From Geothrix rubra (lineage in GTDB: Bacteria; Acidobacteriota; Holophagae; Holophagales; Holophagaceae): 64,000 bases of DNA. The position numbers and the translations under genes were made by a program. The notes beneath the pieces were generated by a model that saw nothing but the letters and a program-made list of their open reading frames with translations, was not told where the DNA came from and did no database searches. Where the stretch lies: NCBI RefSeq assembly GCF_030268065.1, contig NZ_BSDD01000006.1:1-64000 (forward strand), read 5' to 3'. This document shows positions 26,024 through 33,712 of the stretch, one piece after another (the stretch's first letter is position 1; each line of letters begins with the position of its first letter).

Positions 26024-26044
26024 ACGGACGCCGTGACAATTGTC

Positions 26045-26067
26045 GGGGGCCGGCGATGCCGGCCCCC
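26045..26067 (+). terminator. terminator hairpin after DUF4097 paralog 2
   Basis: A 9-bp stem (GGGGGCCGG at 26045-26053 with CCGGCCCCC at 26059-26067) lies 21 bp after the stop codon and is followed by GTTGCGTTTG, a weak T tract. Confidence 0.75.
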
Positions 26068-26116
26068 GTTGCGTTTGAGGCGGATCCGGACCCCCGCGGC
26101 TGTGACAAACATCAAT

Positions 26117-26136
26117 TTAGGATTGACTGGTCCTAA
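26117..26136. promoter_or_regulatory. inverted repeat upstream of nrfHA, possible operator
   Basis: TTAGGA at 26117-26122 and TCCTAA at 26131-26136 form a perfect 6-bp dyad with an 8-bp gap, in an AT-rich island 60 bp before nrfH. A regulator site for the nitrite reductase operon is inferred from position only. Confidence 0.45.
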
Positions 26137-26195
26137 TACTATTCCATCCTTTCCTGGCACGAGGCTGGAGCCTCGGCTGCCCCCCCGGATGCCCC

Positions 26196-26693
26196 ATGAG
26201 CGGAACGCGCCCCATCGTCCTGTTGAGTGTGCTGGCCAGCGTGCTGGTGGGGGTCTTCGTCGGCTCGGGGAGCTACACCTTCGTCTCGGCCCACGGCACG
26301 GCCTATCTCTCCAACGATCCGAAGGCCTGCGTGAACTGCCATGTCATGCGCGAGGAGTATGACGGCTGGCAGAAGGGCCCCCACCACGCCGTGGCCGTGT
26401 GCAACGACTGCCACCTGCCGCACGACAACGTCGTCCACAAGCTCTTCGTGAAGGCCAGCAACGGCTACCACCACTCGAAGGCCTTCACGGCCCAGGATTT
26501 CCAGGAGCCCATCCGCATCAAGCCGGGCAACGCCGCGGTCCTGGAGGCCAACTGCATCCGCTGCCATGGCGAGCTGGTGGACGAGATCACCGCCCACGGG
26601 ACCCTGGGCATGCCCACGGATCCGACCCGGAAGGCGGATCTCTACGGCTGCGTCCAGTGCCACCAGGATGTGGGCCACGGGCCCACCCGCTGA
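26196..26693 (+). CDS. nrfH: NrfH-type tetraheme quinol dehydrogenase
   Basis: Membrane-anchored NapC/NrfH-family cytochrome of 165 residues that takes electrons from menaquinol and passes them to NrfA. One N-terminal membrane segment (PIVLLSVLASVLVGVFVGSG) acts as the anchor. Four CXXCH sites are visible: CVNCH (residue 45), CNDCH, CIRCH and CVQCH. Length and heme number match NrfH. It is followed 47 bp later by nrfA on the same strand. Confidence 0.93.
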   Translation: MSGTRPIVLLSVLASVLVGVFVGSGSYTFVSAHGTAYLSNDPKACVNCHVMREEYDGWQKGPHHAVAVCNDCHLPHDNVVHKLFVKASNGYHHSKAFTAQDFQEPIRIKPGNAAVLEANCIRCHGELVDEITAHGTLGMPTDPTRKADLYGCVQCHQDVGHGPTR

Positions 26694-26740
26694 TTCCCGA
26701 TTCCCCTGAAGTTCCGATCCCACGCCGGAGGAGGTCCCCG

Positions 26741-28231
26741 ATGACCGACAACCCCACCCCCTTCTTCTCCCGTCCGCCCGTGCGGCTGGGCCTGGTCGCC
26801 GCGGGCGCGGCCGTGGCCACCGTGCTCGTGATGGCGCTCTACGCCAACATCGCCGCCCGCAAGGCGGAGGCACGCCAGACCAGCTTCCGGGTGGTGGACC
26901 TCGACGAGAAGACCGTCGACCCGGCCGTCTGGGGCAAGAACTTCCCCCGCCAGTACGACGGCTACCTGAAGACCGCCGAGAAGTACAGCACCAAGTACGG
27001 CGGCGCCGGCAGCGAGGCCTTCCCCGAGAGCAAGCTGAAGGAGGATCCGCGCCTGCCGGTGATCTTCGACGGCTATGCCTTCGCCATCGACTACAACAAG
27101 CGCCGCGGCCACGCCTACATGCTCAACGACCAGAACATGAGCAAGCGCGTGACCGAGCGGCCCCAGCCCGGCTCCTGCCTCCACTGCCACACCTCCAACA
27201 CGGTGCTCTACCGCCAGGAGGGCCTCAAGTTGGGGGCGCCCGGCACCCTCGACGAGCCCTTCACCAGCGAAGACGGCCAGGCGCAGCTCATGAAGGGCTT
27301 CGAGGCCGTCTGCAAGCTGCCCTACGCCGAGGCCGCCAAGCTGGCCAAGCACCCCATGGCCTGCATCGACTGCCACGACCCGAAGACCATGCAGCTGCGG
27401 GTGACCAAACCCGGGTTCATCCGCGGCATCGCCGCCCTGGCCCAGAGCGCGGAACCCGTGCCGCACCTGCCCTCCATCGAGACCTGGCGCAAGGGCGACC
27501 GCAAGGCCGCCTACGACCCGAACGCCCTGGCCTCCCGCCAGGAGATGCGGTCCATGGTCTGCGGCCAGTGCCACGTGGAGTACTACTGCGGTCCCAAGAC
27601 CACCCTCTTCTTCCCTTGGAACAACGGCCTGAAGGTGGAGCAGGAGGAGGCGACCTATGACAGCACCAAGTTCCCCGACGGCCACCGCTTCTTCGACTGG
27701 AAGCACCCCCGCACCGGCGCCGAGGTGCTGAAGGCCCAGCATCCGGAGTTCGAGATGTGGAGCCAGGGCATCCACGCCCGCTCCGGCGTCTCCTGCGCGG
27801 ACTGCCACATGCCCTACGAGCGCGAGGGCGCCATCAAGATCAGCAACCACCAGGTGCGCAGCCCCCTCCTCGACGTCAGCCGCTCCTGCCAGACCTGCCA
27901 CCGCTTCCCCGAGGCCGAGCTGAAGGCCCGCGTCGAGGCCATCCAGGACCGCACGAAGGCCCTGCTTGATCGCGGGGAGGATGCCGTGGTGGCCCTCATC
28001 AACGACATCCAGAAGGCCAAGCAGGGCGGCCTGGACGAGGCGAAGCTGCAGCCCGTGCTGGAACTCCAGCGCAAGGCCCAGTGGCGGGTGGACTACATCA
28101 ACGCCGAGAACTCCATGGGCTTCCATGCCCCCCAGGAGGCGGCCCGCATCCTGGGCGAGGCCATCGACTTCGCCCGCCAGGGCCAGCTCGCCCTGCGGGA
28201 CCTGCAGGAAGGCAAGGTGGCCGGGAAGTAG
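26741..28231 (+). CDS. nrfA: ammonia-forming cytochrome c nitrite reductase
   Basis: Periplasmic pentaheme reductase of 496 residues converting nitrite to ammonium. An N-terminal hydrophobic segment (residues 15-35) exports or anchors it. Hemes lie at CLHCH (146), CIDCH (207), CGQCH (274), CADCH (352) and CQTCH (383). CGQCHVEYYC and QGIHARSGVSCADCHMPY supply the family active-site Tyr and His. The first, active-site heme is CXXCH, not the CXXCK of Escherichia coli, so this belongs to the CXXCH group of NrfA. GGAGGAGG at 26727-26734 is a strong ribosome site. Confidence 0.94.
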   Translation: MTDNPTPFFSRPPVRLGLVAAGAAVATVLVMALYANIAARKAEARQTSFRVVDLDEKTVDPAVWGKNFPRQYDGYLKTAEKYSTKYGGAGSEAFPESKLKEDPRLPVIFDGYAFAIDYNKRRGHAYMLNDQNMSKRVTERPQPGSCLHCHTSNTVLYRQEGLKLGAPGTLDEPFTSEDGQAQLMKGFEAVCKLPYAEAAKLAKHPMACIDCHDPKTMQLRVTKPGFIRGIAALAQSAEPVPHLPSIETWRKGDRKAAYDPNALASRQEMRSMVCGQCHVEYYCGPKTTLFFPWNNGLKVEQEEATYDSTKFPDGHRFFDWKHPRTGAEVLKAQHPEFEMWSQGIHARSGVSCADCHMPYEREGAIKISNHQVRSPLLDVSRSCQTCHRFPEAELKARVEAIQDRTKALLDRGEDAVVALINDIQKAKQGGLDEAKLQPVLELQRKAQWRVDYINAENSMGFHAPQEAARILGEAIDFARQGQLALRDLQEGKVAGK

Positions 28232-28251
28232 GCCGCTTCGAACGGGCGGGG

Positions 28252-28273
28252 AGGGGCGGCTTCGGCCGCCCCT
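28252..28273 (+). terminator. terminator hairpin after nrfA
   Basis: A 9-bp stem (AGGGGCGGC with GCCGCCCCT) closed by a TTCG tetraloop lies 20 bp after the nrfA stop. It is followed by TCGCCTG and has no strong T tract. Confidence 0.7.
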
Positions 28274-28354
28274 TCGCCTGTCGCGGGAAAGGCTTGACGG
28301 ATCCGGCCCGATTCCCGAGCCTGGAGCCCGAATCCACCCATCCTGGAGGCCCCT

Positions 28355-28939
28355 GTGGAGAAGCTCCCCCTCGCTCCGGCCCTGCTTCGCCTCATCTCGG
28401 AAGGCCGCTTCTTCAAAGTCGTCTTCGCCTGGCTGCTGCGCCTGGGGGCCCTGGGCGCCGTGCTGGCGGGCGTCTGGCTCTCCATCGGCCTCTGGAAGGA
28501 TGGCGGGTCCACCACCCAGGCGGTCTTCGCCCAGCTGGTGTTCCAGATCGCCCTGGCGGCGGCCTTCTACCTGGCGGCCCACCTGGCCTGGCTGCGGGCC
28601 CAGGACGTGGCGGCCATGCCGCAGGTGGGCGGCGACGTCATCCTGCCCCTGGCCCGGCTCATCATGCGCCTGGGCGGGGAGATCTATGCGAGCCTCCTGG
28701 CGGTGCTGAGCGCCGGCGGGGCCTTCCTGATCTGGATCAGCGCCGGGGACGCCCAGAGCGGACTGGCGGGACTGGGCCCCCTGCTTCCTCTGGCCAGCGG
28801 CGAGCCCTTCCCGGCCGGCCTCAGCCTCCTGGCCGCAGGCCTCGCCTCCGCGGCCCTCGGCCTCCTGGGCGCCTACACGGCTTCCGAGGTCCTGGCGCTC
28901 CTCTGCGCCATCGAGCGCAACACCCGGGCAGGCGCCTAG
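28355..28939 (+). CDS. multi-pass membrane protein of unknown function
   Basis: Protein of 194 residues with about four membrane segments (residues about 22-46, 58-82, 105-130, 148-185) rich in Ala and Leu. No family motif was recognised. Translation probably starts at GTG 28355 with TGGAGG seven bases upstream. It lies alone after the nrfHA terminator. Integral inner-membrane location is the only safe statement. Confidence 0.65.
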   Translation: MEKLPLAPALLRLISEGRFFKVVFAWLLRLGALGAVLAGVWLSIGLWKDGGSTTQAVFAQLVFQIALAAAFYLAAHLAWLRAQDVAAMPQVGGDVILPLARLIMRLGGEIYASLLAVLSAGGAFLIWISAGDAQSGLAGLGPLLPLASGEPFPAGLSLLAAGLASAALGLLGAYTASEVLALLCAIERNTRAGA

Positions 28940-29041
28940 GCGACCTTTGGGGTGTTAAATGATGTTAAGTCTTGGGGGCCGTTGCAGGCCTGTGACAATC
29001 GGCCTCCGTTCGGATCCAGGGTTTGGGAGGAGCCCCCTCCC

Positions 29042-29203
29042 ATGACCCGATACAGCCTGGTTTTCCTGGATCCATCGACCGGCCGGCTGACCGAACTGCC
29101 CTGGCGTTTCGAGCGCCGGGAAGAGGCCGCCTCCAAGGCCGCCGAGCTGGCCCGGGCCCATCCGGACCGGTCCTACGCCGTGAGGATCCTCCCCGCCGCC
29201 TGA
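29042..29203 (+). CDS. 53-residue protein of unknown function
   Basis: A small frame encoding MTRYSLVFLDPSTGRLTELPWRF followed by a helix EEAASKAAELARAHPDRSYAVRI. The pattern of strand, turn, helix and strand reads like a compact folded domain, and GGGAGG lies upstream at 29025-29030, although 11 bases from the ATG. It is too short to assign. It ends 13 bp before the convergent WYL regulator. Confidence 0.5.
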   Translation: MTRYSLVFLDPSTGRLTELPWRFERREEAASKAAELARAHPDRSYAVRILPAA

Positions 29204-29216
29204 GCGGATCGGGGCG

Positions 29217-30269
29217 CTACCGGTACCGCGCGGCCATGTCCTTGAGGGTGGCGGCGAGGTGGCCGCGCAGCGCCTTCGGCTCGAGCACCTCGGCCTCGGC
29301 GCCGAACTGCAGGATGATCCGGGTGGGTCCGTTCAGCTCCGTGGCCAGGAAGCTCAAGATCACGCCGCCCTTGTCCTTCAGCACCTCCACCGAGGGCAGG
29401 GCGGGGGGGGCGTCCTGGAGGGCCCGGGGCCAGTGGGTGCCGCCCACCCGCACCCGGATGCGGAAGGGGGCCCCGGGGCTGAACCAGCCGCCGATCTGGT
29501 AGTCCCGGGCCTGCTCCAGGGGCCCCTTGTCGGTGACCAGGCCCCGCTTCGGCAGGGCCTTCGCCCCCAGGATGCGGGCCAGGCGGAAGTGCCGGGGTTC
29601 CTGCTTGGCGGGATCCCAGGCCAGGAGGAAGGCGCCGCCCGAGAAGACATCGTGGGTGAGGGTGAAGGGCACCACGGTGCGCGTGGTCGTTCGGCCCGAG
29701 GCGGCCTGGTACGCCAGCTCCAGCTCCCGAGGGCCCTCCGGATGGCCGAGGGCCAGCAGCACCTGGGTGAGCATCCGCGTGTCCAGGGCCTGCTGGTCGT
29801 CGGCGCCGCCGCGCACGCAGACGTGGGTCTGCAGCGCCCGGAAGAGGTCCCGGTCCCGGTTGCTGAGGTGGCTGTCGGCCAGGGCCCGCAGGCTCTCCAG
29901 CTGGTCGAACCACAGCTCGGTGGCGGTGCCCTCCAGGGTCATGAGGGCCACTTCCAGCGCCATGCGGGCGTGGGGGGTGATCTTGCTGTCCCAGTCCGGG
30001 GCCTTCTCCAGGGTGAAGTGGATGAGGGCCGGACGGCCGCTGCGGGCCTTGCCGAAGCGGGCGCCCTGGTCCTCCAGGAGGGCGATGGCGCGGTCCACCG
30101 TGCGCAGGGCGGTACCGCCCAGGACGCGGGCCAGGCCCTCCTTGGTGATGCCGCGCTCGCCGGCGTCGCGCACGGCCTCCAGCACGGCCTGGAGCCGCTC
30201 GGGCTTCACCAGGCCGCCGCCGTCGGGCCGGGGGGATTCGAGCATCCTGCGGGACGACCTGCGGACCAT
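29217..30269 (-). CDS. WYL domain transcriptional regulator 1
   Basis: Cytoplasmic regulator of 350 residues. A winged helix-turn-helix occupies about residues 22-90 (LQAVLEAVRDAGERGITKEGLARVLGGTALRTVDRAIALLEDQG). The following part contains a WYL-type domain (residues about 180-260; LELAYQAASGRTTTRTVVPFTLTHDVFSGGAFLLAWDPAKQEPRHFRLARI) and a WCX-like C-terminal domain. WYL proteins usually sense a nucleic-acid or nucleotide ligand. GGGAGG lies five bases before the ATG. Its targets are unknown. Confidence 0.82.
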   Translation of the reverse strand: MVRRSSRRMLESPRPDGGGLVKPERLQAVLEAVRDAGERGITKEGLARVLGGTALRTVDRAIALLEDQGARFGKARSGRPALIHFTLEKAPDWDSKITPHARMALEVALMTLEGTATELWFDQLESLRALADSHLSNRDRDLFRALQTHVCVRGGADDQQALDTRMLTQVLLALGHPEGPRELELAYQAASGRTTTRTVVPFTLTHDVFSGGAFLLAWDPAKQEPRHFRLARILGAKALPKRGLVTDKGPLEQARDYQIGGWFSPGAPFRIRVRVGGTHWPRALQDAPPALPSVEVLKDKGGVILSFLATELNGPTRIILQFGAEAEVLEPKALRGHLAATLKDMAARYR

Positions 30270-30328
30270 GGCGACCTCCCGGCCCCATCATTCGCCAGGC
30301 ACTGTCCAATGGGAAGGGGGAATCGGGA

Positions 30329-30958
30329 TCAGTCCCAGAAGCCGCGGAAGGGGACAGGGTCCCATTCAGGTGGGGGCGCCTCCCGGCCGCCCAGGAGGCG
30401 CCGCCAGCCGCTGGGCCGGGAGGCTTCCTCCCGGCCCAGCATCGCGTGGCTTCCCCCGAAGAGGGCGCTCCACAGGGCGGCGCGGACCTCGGTCCCGCCG
30501 AGGCGGTCCAGGGGCAGGCGAACGGCGGTCTCGTGGTCCCAGCCCAGGCGCCGGTTCAGGCGCTCGAGGCGGAAGAGCACCGCGCCCTGATCCAGGCCGC
30601 CATGGAAGGGGGTCGTCCCGATCACCACCTGTTCCCGCCCGTGGTAGGGGCCTCGGCCCGCCTCGGCGTTGAACAGGGGGCCGCCGAGCGCCGCCGCGGG
30701 CACCCGCGCCCCCGTGGCCTCCCAGGCCAGGCCCGAGGTGGCGGCGGCGAGCTCGGCGATCCAGTCCCAGGGGGTGCCGGTGTCCGAGAACTGGACGGCA
30801 GGCGGTTCCCCGTCGCCCAGGAGTCCGAGCGCCACGCCTTCCACCCGGTTCCGCAGCTGGGCGTAGGTGAGCGTGCCCCAGTCCGGGGCCGTGAGGGCCG
30901 GCCGCTCCTGGAGGCGGGCGGCGCGCTGGATGAGGAGCTCGCGGAGGGTGGAGGCCAT
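30329..30958 (-). CDS. short AMP-binding-enzyme-like protein (N-terminal region only)
   Basis: Protein of 209 residues. Its start, STLRELLIQRAARLQERPALTAPDWGTLTYAQLRNRVEGVALGLL, is the typical opening of acyl-CoA synthetases and other adenylate-forming enzymes. The P-loop-like Ser/Thr/Gly-rich motif, the adenylation core and the C-terminal lid that make up the usual 500 residues are missing. The remaining sequence does not match them. It may be a reduced or decayed ligase, or a domain with a new use. No ribosome site is evident at ATG 30958. Confidence 0.55.
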   Translation of the reverse strand: MASTLRELLIQRAARLQERPALTAPDWGTLTYAQLRNRVEGVALGLLGDGEPPAVQFSDTGTPWDWIAELAAATSGLAWEATGARVPAAALGGPLFNAEAGRGPYHGREQVVIGTTPFHGGLDQGAVLFRLERLNRRLGWDHETAVRLPLDRLGGTEVRAALWSALFGGSHAMLGREEASRPSGWRRLLGGREAPPPEWDPVPFRGFWD

Positions 30959-31124
30959 GGCCGGCCAGTATCGCAAGACGAGGGGTCAAGGCCAAGCCGA
31001 CGGACCTTCACCTGACAGGAACGTGAAAAATCATCCCCCCGGATCAACCCTCCGGATCGGATCCCGGTCCCAGGAAGCATCCCGTTCCGTCCCTTTCCGG
31101 AGCCCTGCTCCCTTGGAGGCCTGC

Positions 31125-32798
31125 ATGCGTCTCACGCCACGTTCCCTGACCCTCCTGGCCCTGCCTGCGGGGCTCACCGCCCTGGCCCTGCTCACGGCCT
31201 GCGGCGGCAGCAGCTCCACCAGCGCGTCGTCCGGCACGTCCACCACGCCCACGGGCACCGCCTCGATCATCCTGACGGATGCGCCGTCGGACCAGTGGTC
31301 GGCGGTGGACGTGGTGGTCACGAAGATCACCCTGGTGAACAAGGCCGACCACACCAAGGAGGTGGTGGCCTTCCAGGGCAGCACGGCCAAGATCAACCTG
31401 GTGGACCTGGACAGCGTGGGCGAGCTCCTGGCCACGGCCCAGATCCCCGAGGGCACCTATGACGCGGTGCGGGTCAGCATCGATCCCAGCAGCGTCACGC
31501 TGGTCAAGAGCGACGGCACCGTCATCCCCTCCAGCCAGGTGAAGGTGGTGGGCGGCACGAACGTGTGGGTGCCCCTCAGCTCCGACCTCGTGGTGACCCA
31601 GGGCAGCAGCAATGCCCTCCAGCTGGACTTCGACCTGTCGCACCCGCTGTTCCTGGTGCAGCTGCCGGACGGCAGCTGGGTGATGAACCTCCAGATCCAC
31701 CACAAGCCCAACGCCAACGGCATGATGGGCATGGCCCAGATGATGTTCCGGGCCCGCAAGGGCACGGTGGCCTCCGTGGGGACCTCCAGCTTCGTGCTGC
31801 ACACGGACAGCGGCAACGACCTCACGGTGAACGTGGACAACGGGGCGAAGTTCATCGACGTGGACGCCCACGCCGCGGGTTCCTTTGCGGGTCTGGCTGC
31901 CGGGAAGAACGCCCTGGTCACCCTCCGCATGCAGGCGGATGGCAGCCTCTGGGCGGTGCGCGTGTGGTACTCCACCACGGCGCTGCCCCAGTGGACCCCT
32001 GAGGGCCATGTCTATGGCGTGGATCGCACCAACAACTGGATCGCCGTGAGCACCGACACTGGCGCCCCCCGTCGGATCTACGTGGACAGCGACACGGCCT
32101 TCACCTTCCGCACCGCCCTGAGCCTGGGCACGGGCCCCGCGGCCCTGGCCGACATCTGGGGCGGGTTCAAGGTCCAGGTGGAGGTGAAGGATCCCCTGCA
32201 GGCCCAGCTCCATGCCGCTTCCGTGAACGTGCAGCGGGCCGTGGACGGCGGCCGGATCACCGCCGCCGACACCAGCTCCTTCACCTACACCAACCCCTTC
32301 TTCGGCCTGAGCCGAACCTACGCCTACGCCAACGGGTTCGACTGGTGGTACCTGGGCCTGCCCGGGACGACCTACGCGGACACCGGGGCCTTCGCCGCGG
32401 CAGTCACCGGTGCCGGGGACGTACGGGTGCAGGGCCTGAGCGACCTCACCTGGAACACCACCACCTCGGCCTGGGATGCCGCCAACGCGATCTTCCTGCC
32501 CGTGCCCCTGCCCATCGGCGCCATCAGCACGTCCTACAATGGTGGCCAGCTGGGCTTCACCTTCACCAACTCCAGCGCCGCGACGCAGACCCTCACCGTG
32601 GGCCTGAACACCACCACTGGCCTGCAGCCTGCGGTGGTGGAGGTCCACAACCAGGCCGGAGTCATCACCGTGACGCCTCTGGATGCGAGCACCTGGAGCG
32701 CCAAGCTGGTGGCCCCCACGCCTGCCAAGGTGGCCGTGGTGCCCAAGCCCGATGGCACCTTCGCCGCCTACGCCGTGGCGATCTTCACCGGATTCTGA
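31125..32798 (+). CDS. DUF4382 domain lipoprotein
   Basis: Exported lipoprotein of 557 residues with lipobox LLTAC near residue 26, followed by a Ser/Thr-rich tether. Residues about 45-190 are a DUF4382 domain (GTASIILTDAPSDQWSAVDVVVTKITLV..FQGSTAKINLVDLDSV..IPEGTYDAVRVSI). The remaining 360 residues hold repeated strand modules (KGTVASVGTSSFVLHTDSGNDLTVNVDN, EGHVYGVDRTNNWIAVSTDTG), similar to DUF5666-type domains. Function is unknown. TTGGAGG lies just before the ATG. A strong terminator follows. Confidence 0.82.
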   Translation: MRLTPRSLTLLALPAGLTALALLTACGGSSSTSASSGTSTTPTGTASIILTDAPSDQWSAVDVVVTKITLVNKADHTKEVVAFQGSTAKINLVDLDSVGELLATAQIPEGTYDAVRVSIDPSSVTLVKSDGTVIPSSQVKVVGGTNVWVPLSSDLVVTQGSSNALQLDFDLSHPLFLVQLPDGSWVMNLQIHHKPNANGMMGMAQMMFRARKGTVASVGTSSFVLHTDSGNDLTVNVDNGAKFIDVDAHAAGSFAGLAAGKNALVTLRMQADGSLWAVRVWYSTTALPQWTPEGHVYGVDRTNNWIAVSTDTGAPRRIYVDSDTAFTFRTALSLGTGPAALADIWGGFKVQVEVKDPLQAQLHAASVNVQRAVDGGRITAADTSSFTYTNPFFGLSRTYAYANGFDWWYLGLPGTTYADTGAFAAAVTGAGDVRVQGLSDLTWNTTTSAWDAANAIFLPVPLPIGAISTSYNGGQLGFTFTNSSAATQTLTVGLNTTTGLQPAVVEVHNQAGVITVTPLDASTWSAKLVAPTPAKVAVVPKPDGTFAAYAVAIFTGF

Positions 32799-32823
32799 CC
32801 AGCGGACCCGTTCCGCGACCTGC

Positions 32824-32848
32824 AAGCGGCGCCCACCGGGCGCCGCTT
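32824..32848 (+). terminator. terminator hairpin after the DUF4382 lipoprotein gene
   Basis: An 11-bp perfect stem (AAGCGGCGCCC with GGGCGCCGCTT, loop ACC) starts 25 bp after the stop codon and separates this gene from the thioredoxin/ApbE cluster. Confidence 0.85.
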
Positions 32849-32980
32849 GTCCGTGTTGAAACACATTGATCGGGAACCCGCCCCCCGCCTGCGCGCATTG
32901 GAGGAGGCAACCCCCTCCTGCTGGTTCCGGAATCCGGAGTCCGAGCCGGATCCGATCCCTGTGCCCTTCCGCGAGGACCC

Positions 32981-33712
32981 ATGCCCCGACCCCCCCGTCC
33001 GGCCGCGAGGCCACTCCGCCGGTGCGCCAGGATGACCCTGGCCGCCCTGCTCCTCGCAGGCCTGGGAATCCACGCACGCGCCGGCGCGCCGATCCAGGCC
33101 CCGCCCCTCGTCGCCCGGACGCTGGACGGCAAGCCCTTCAACCTCGCGGGATTGAAGGGGAAGGTGGTCCTCCTGGACTTCTGGGCCTCCTGGTGCGTCC
33201 CCTGCCGCAGGAGCCTGCCGGCCATCGACGGGCTCCAGTCCCGGTTCGGCGAAGGGACGTTCCAGGCGGTGGGGGTGGCCCTGGACACTGACCAGGGCGC
33301 GATCTACGACTTCCTCGACCAGACGCCCGTGCACTTCACCATCGTGCCGGATCCCTCGGGCCACCGTGCGGAGGCCTTCGGGGTGGTGGCCATGCCCACC
33401 AGCTTCCTCATCGATGCCGAGGGACGCATCGTCGCCCGGTTCGAGGGCGGCGAGCACCTGAAGGAGGAGGCAGACGCCATCGCCGCCCTCATCCGGACCG
33501 GGGAGAGCGCACCCGCGGCGGGCTACCGCGTGGCGCCGGGACTGGAGGCCAAGGGCGGCCTGAAGGCCTGGCAGCGGGGCCACCTGGCCGATCCCATCAT
33601 GAACCTGGACGGCGACCGCCTGACGAGTGTGCTGCGGGAGCACATCCAGGCCAGCAAGGAGGGCGCCGCGGGTACCGGTGGCGCCGCAGGAGGCGGCTGT
33701 GGCTGCAACTAG
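32981..33712 (+). CDS. TlpA-like thioredoxin fused to DUF4266
   Basis: Exported protein of 243 residues. After a signal peptide (MTLAALLLAGLGIHARAGA) comes a TlpA/ResA-type thioredoxin domain with active site WCVPC (FWASWCVPCRRSLPAIDG) and the cis-Pro loop AMPTSF. The last 55 residues (LKAWQRGHLADPIMNLDGDRLTSVLREHIQASKEGA..GGGCGCN) are a DUF4266 domain, usually a separate small protein. Joining of the two in one chain suggests that thiol chemistry serves DUF4266. It is the first gene of a cluster with DUF3570, ApbE and DsbD-alpha. Confidence 0.88.
   Translation: MPRPPRPAARPLRRCARMTLAALLLAGLGIHARAGAPIQAPPLVARTLDGKPFNLAGLKGKVVLLDFWASWCVPCRRSLPAIDGLQSRFGEGTFQAVGVALDTDQGAIYDFLDQTPVHFTIVPDPSGHRAEAFGVVAMPTSFLIDAEGRIVARFEGGEHLKEEADAIAALIRTGESAPAAGYRVAPGLEAKGGLKAWQRGHLADPIMNLDGDRLTSVLREHIQASKEGAAGTGGAAGGGCGCN

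Noticed and set aside
26034-26043. GACAATTGTC palindrome after DUF4097 paralog 2
   Set aside because: At only 10 bp, immediately beside a terminator hairpin and far from a start codon, chance cannot be excluded.
30959-31124. Divergent gap between the AMP-binding stub and the DUF4382 gene
   Set aside because: Repeated CGGATC words were seen, but no promoter boxes or dyads strong enough to report.
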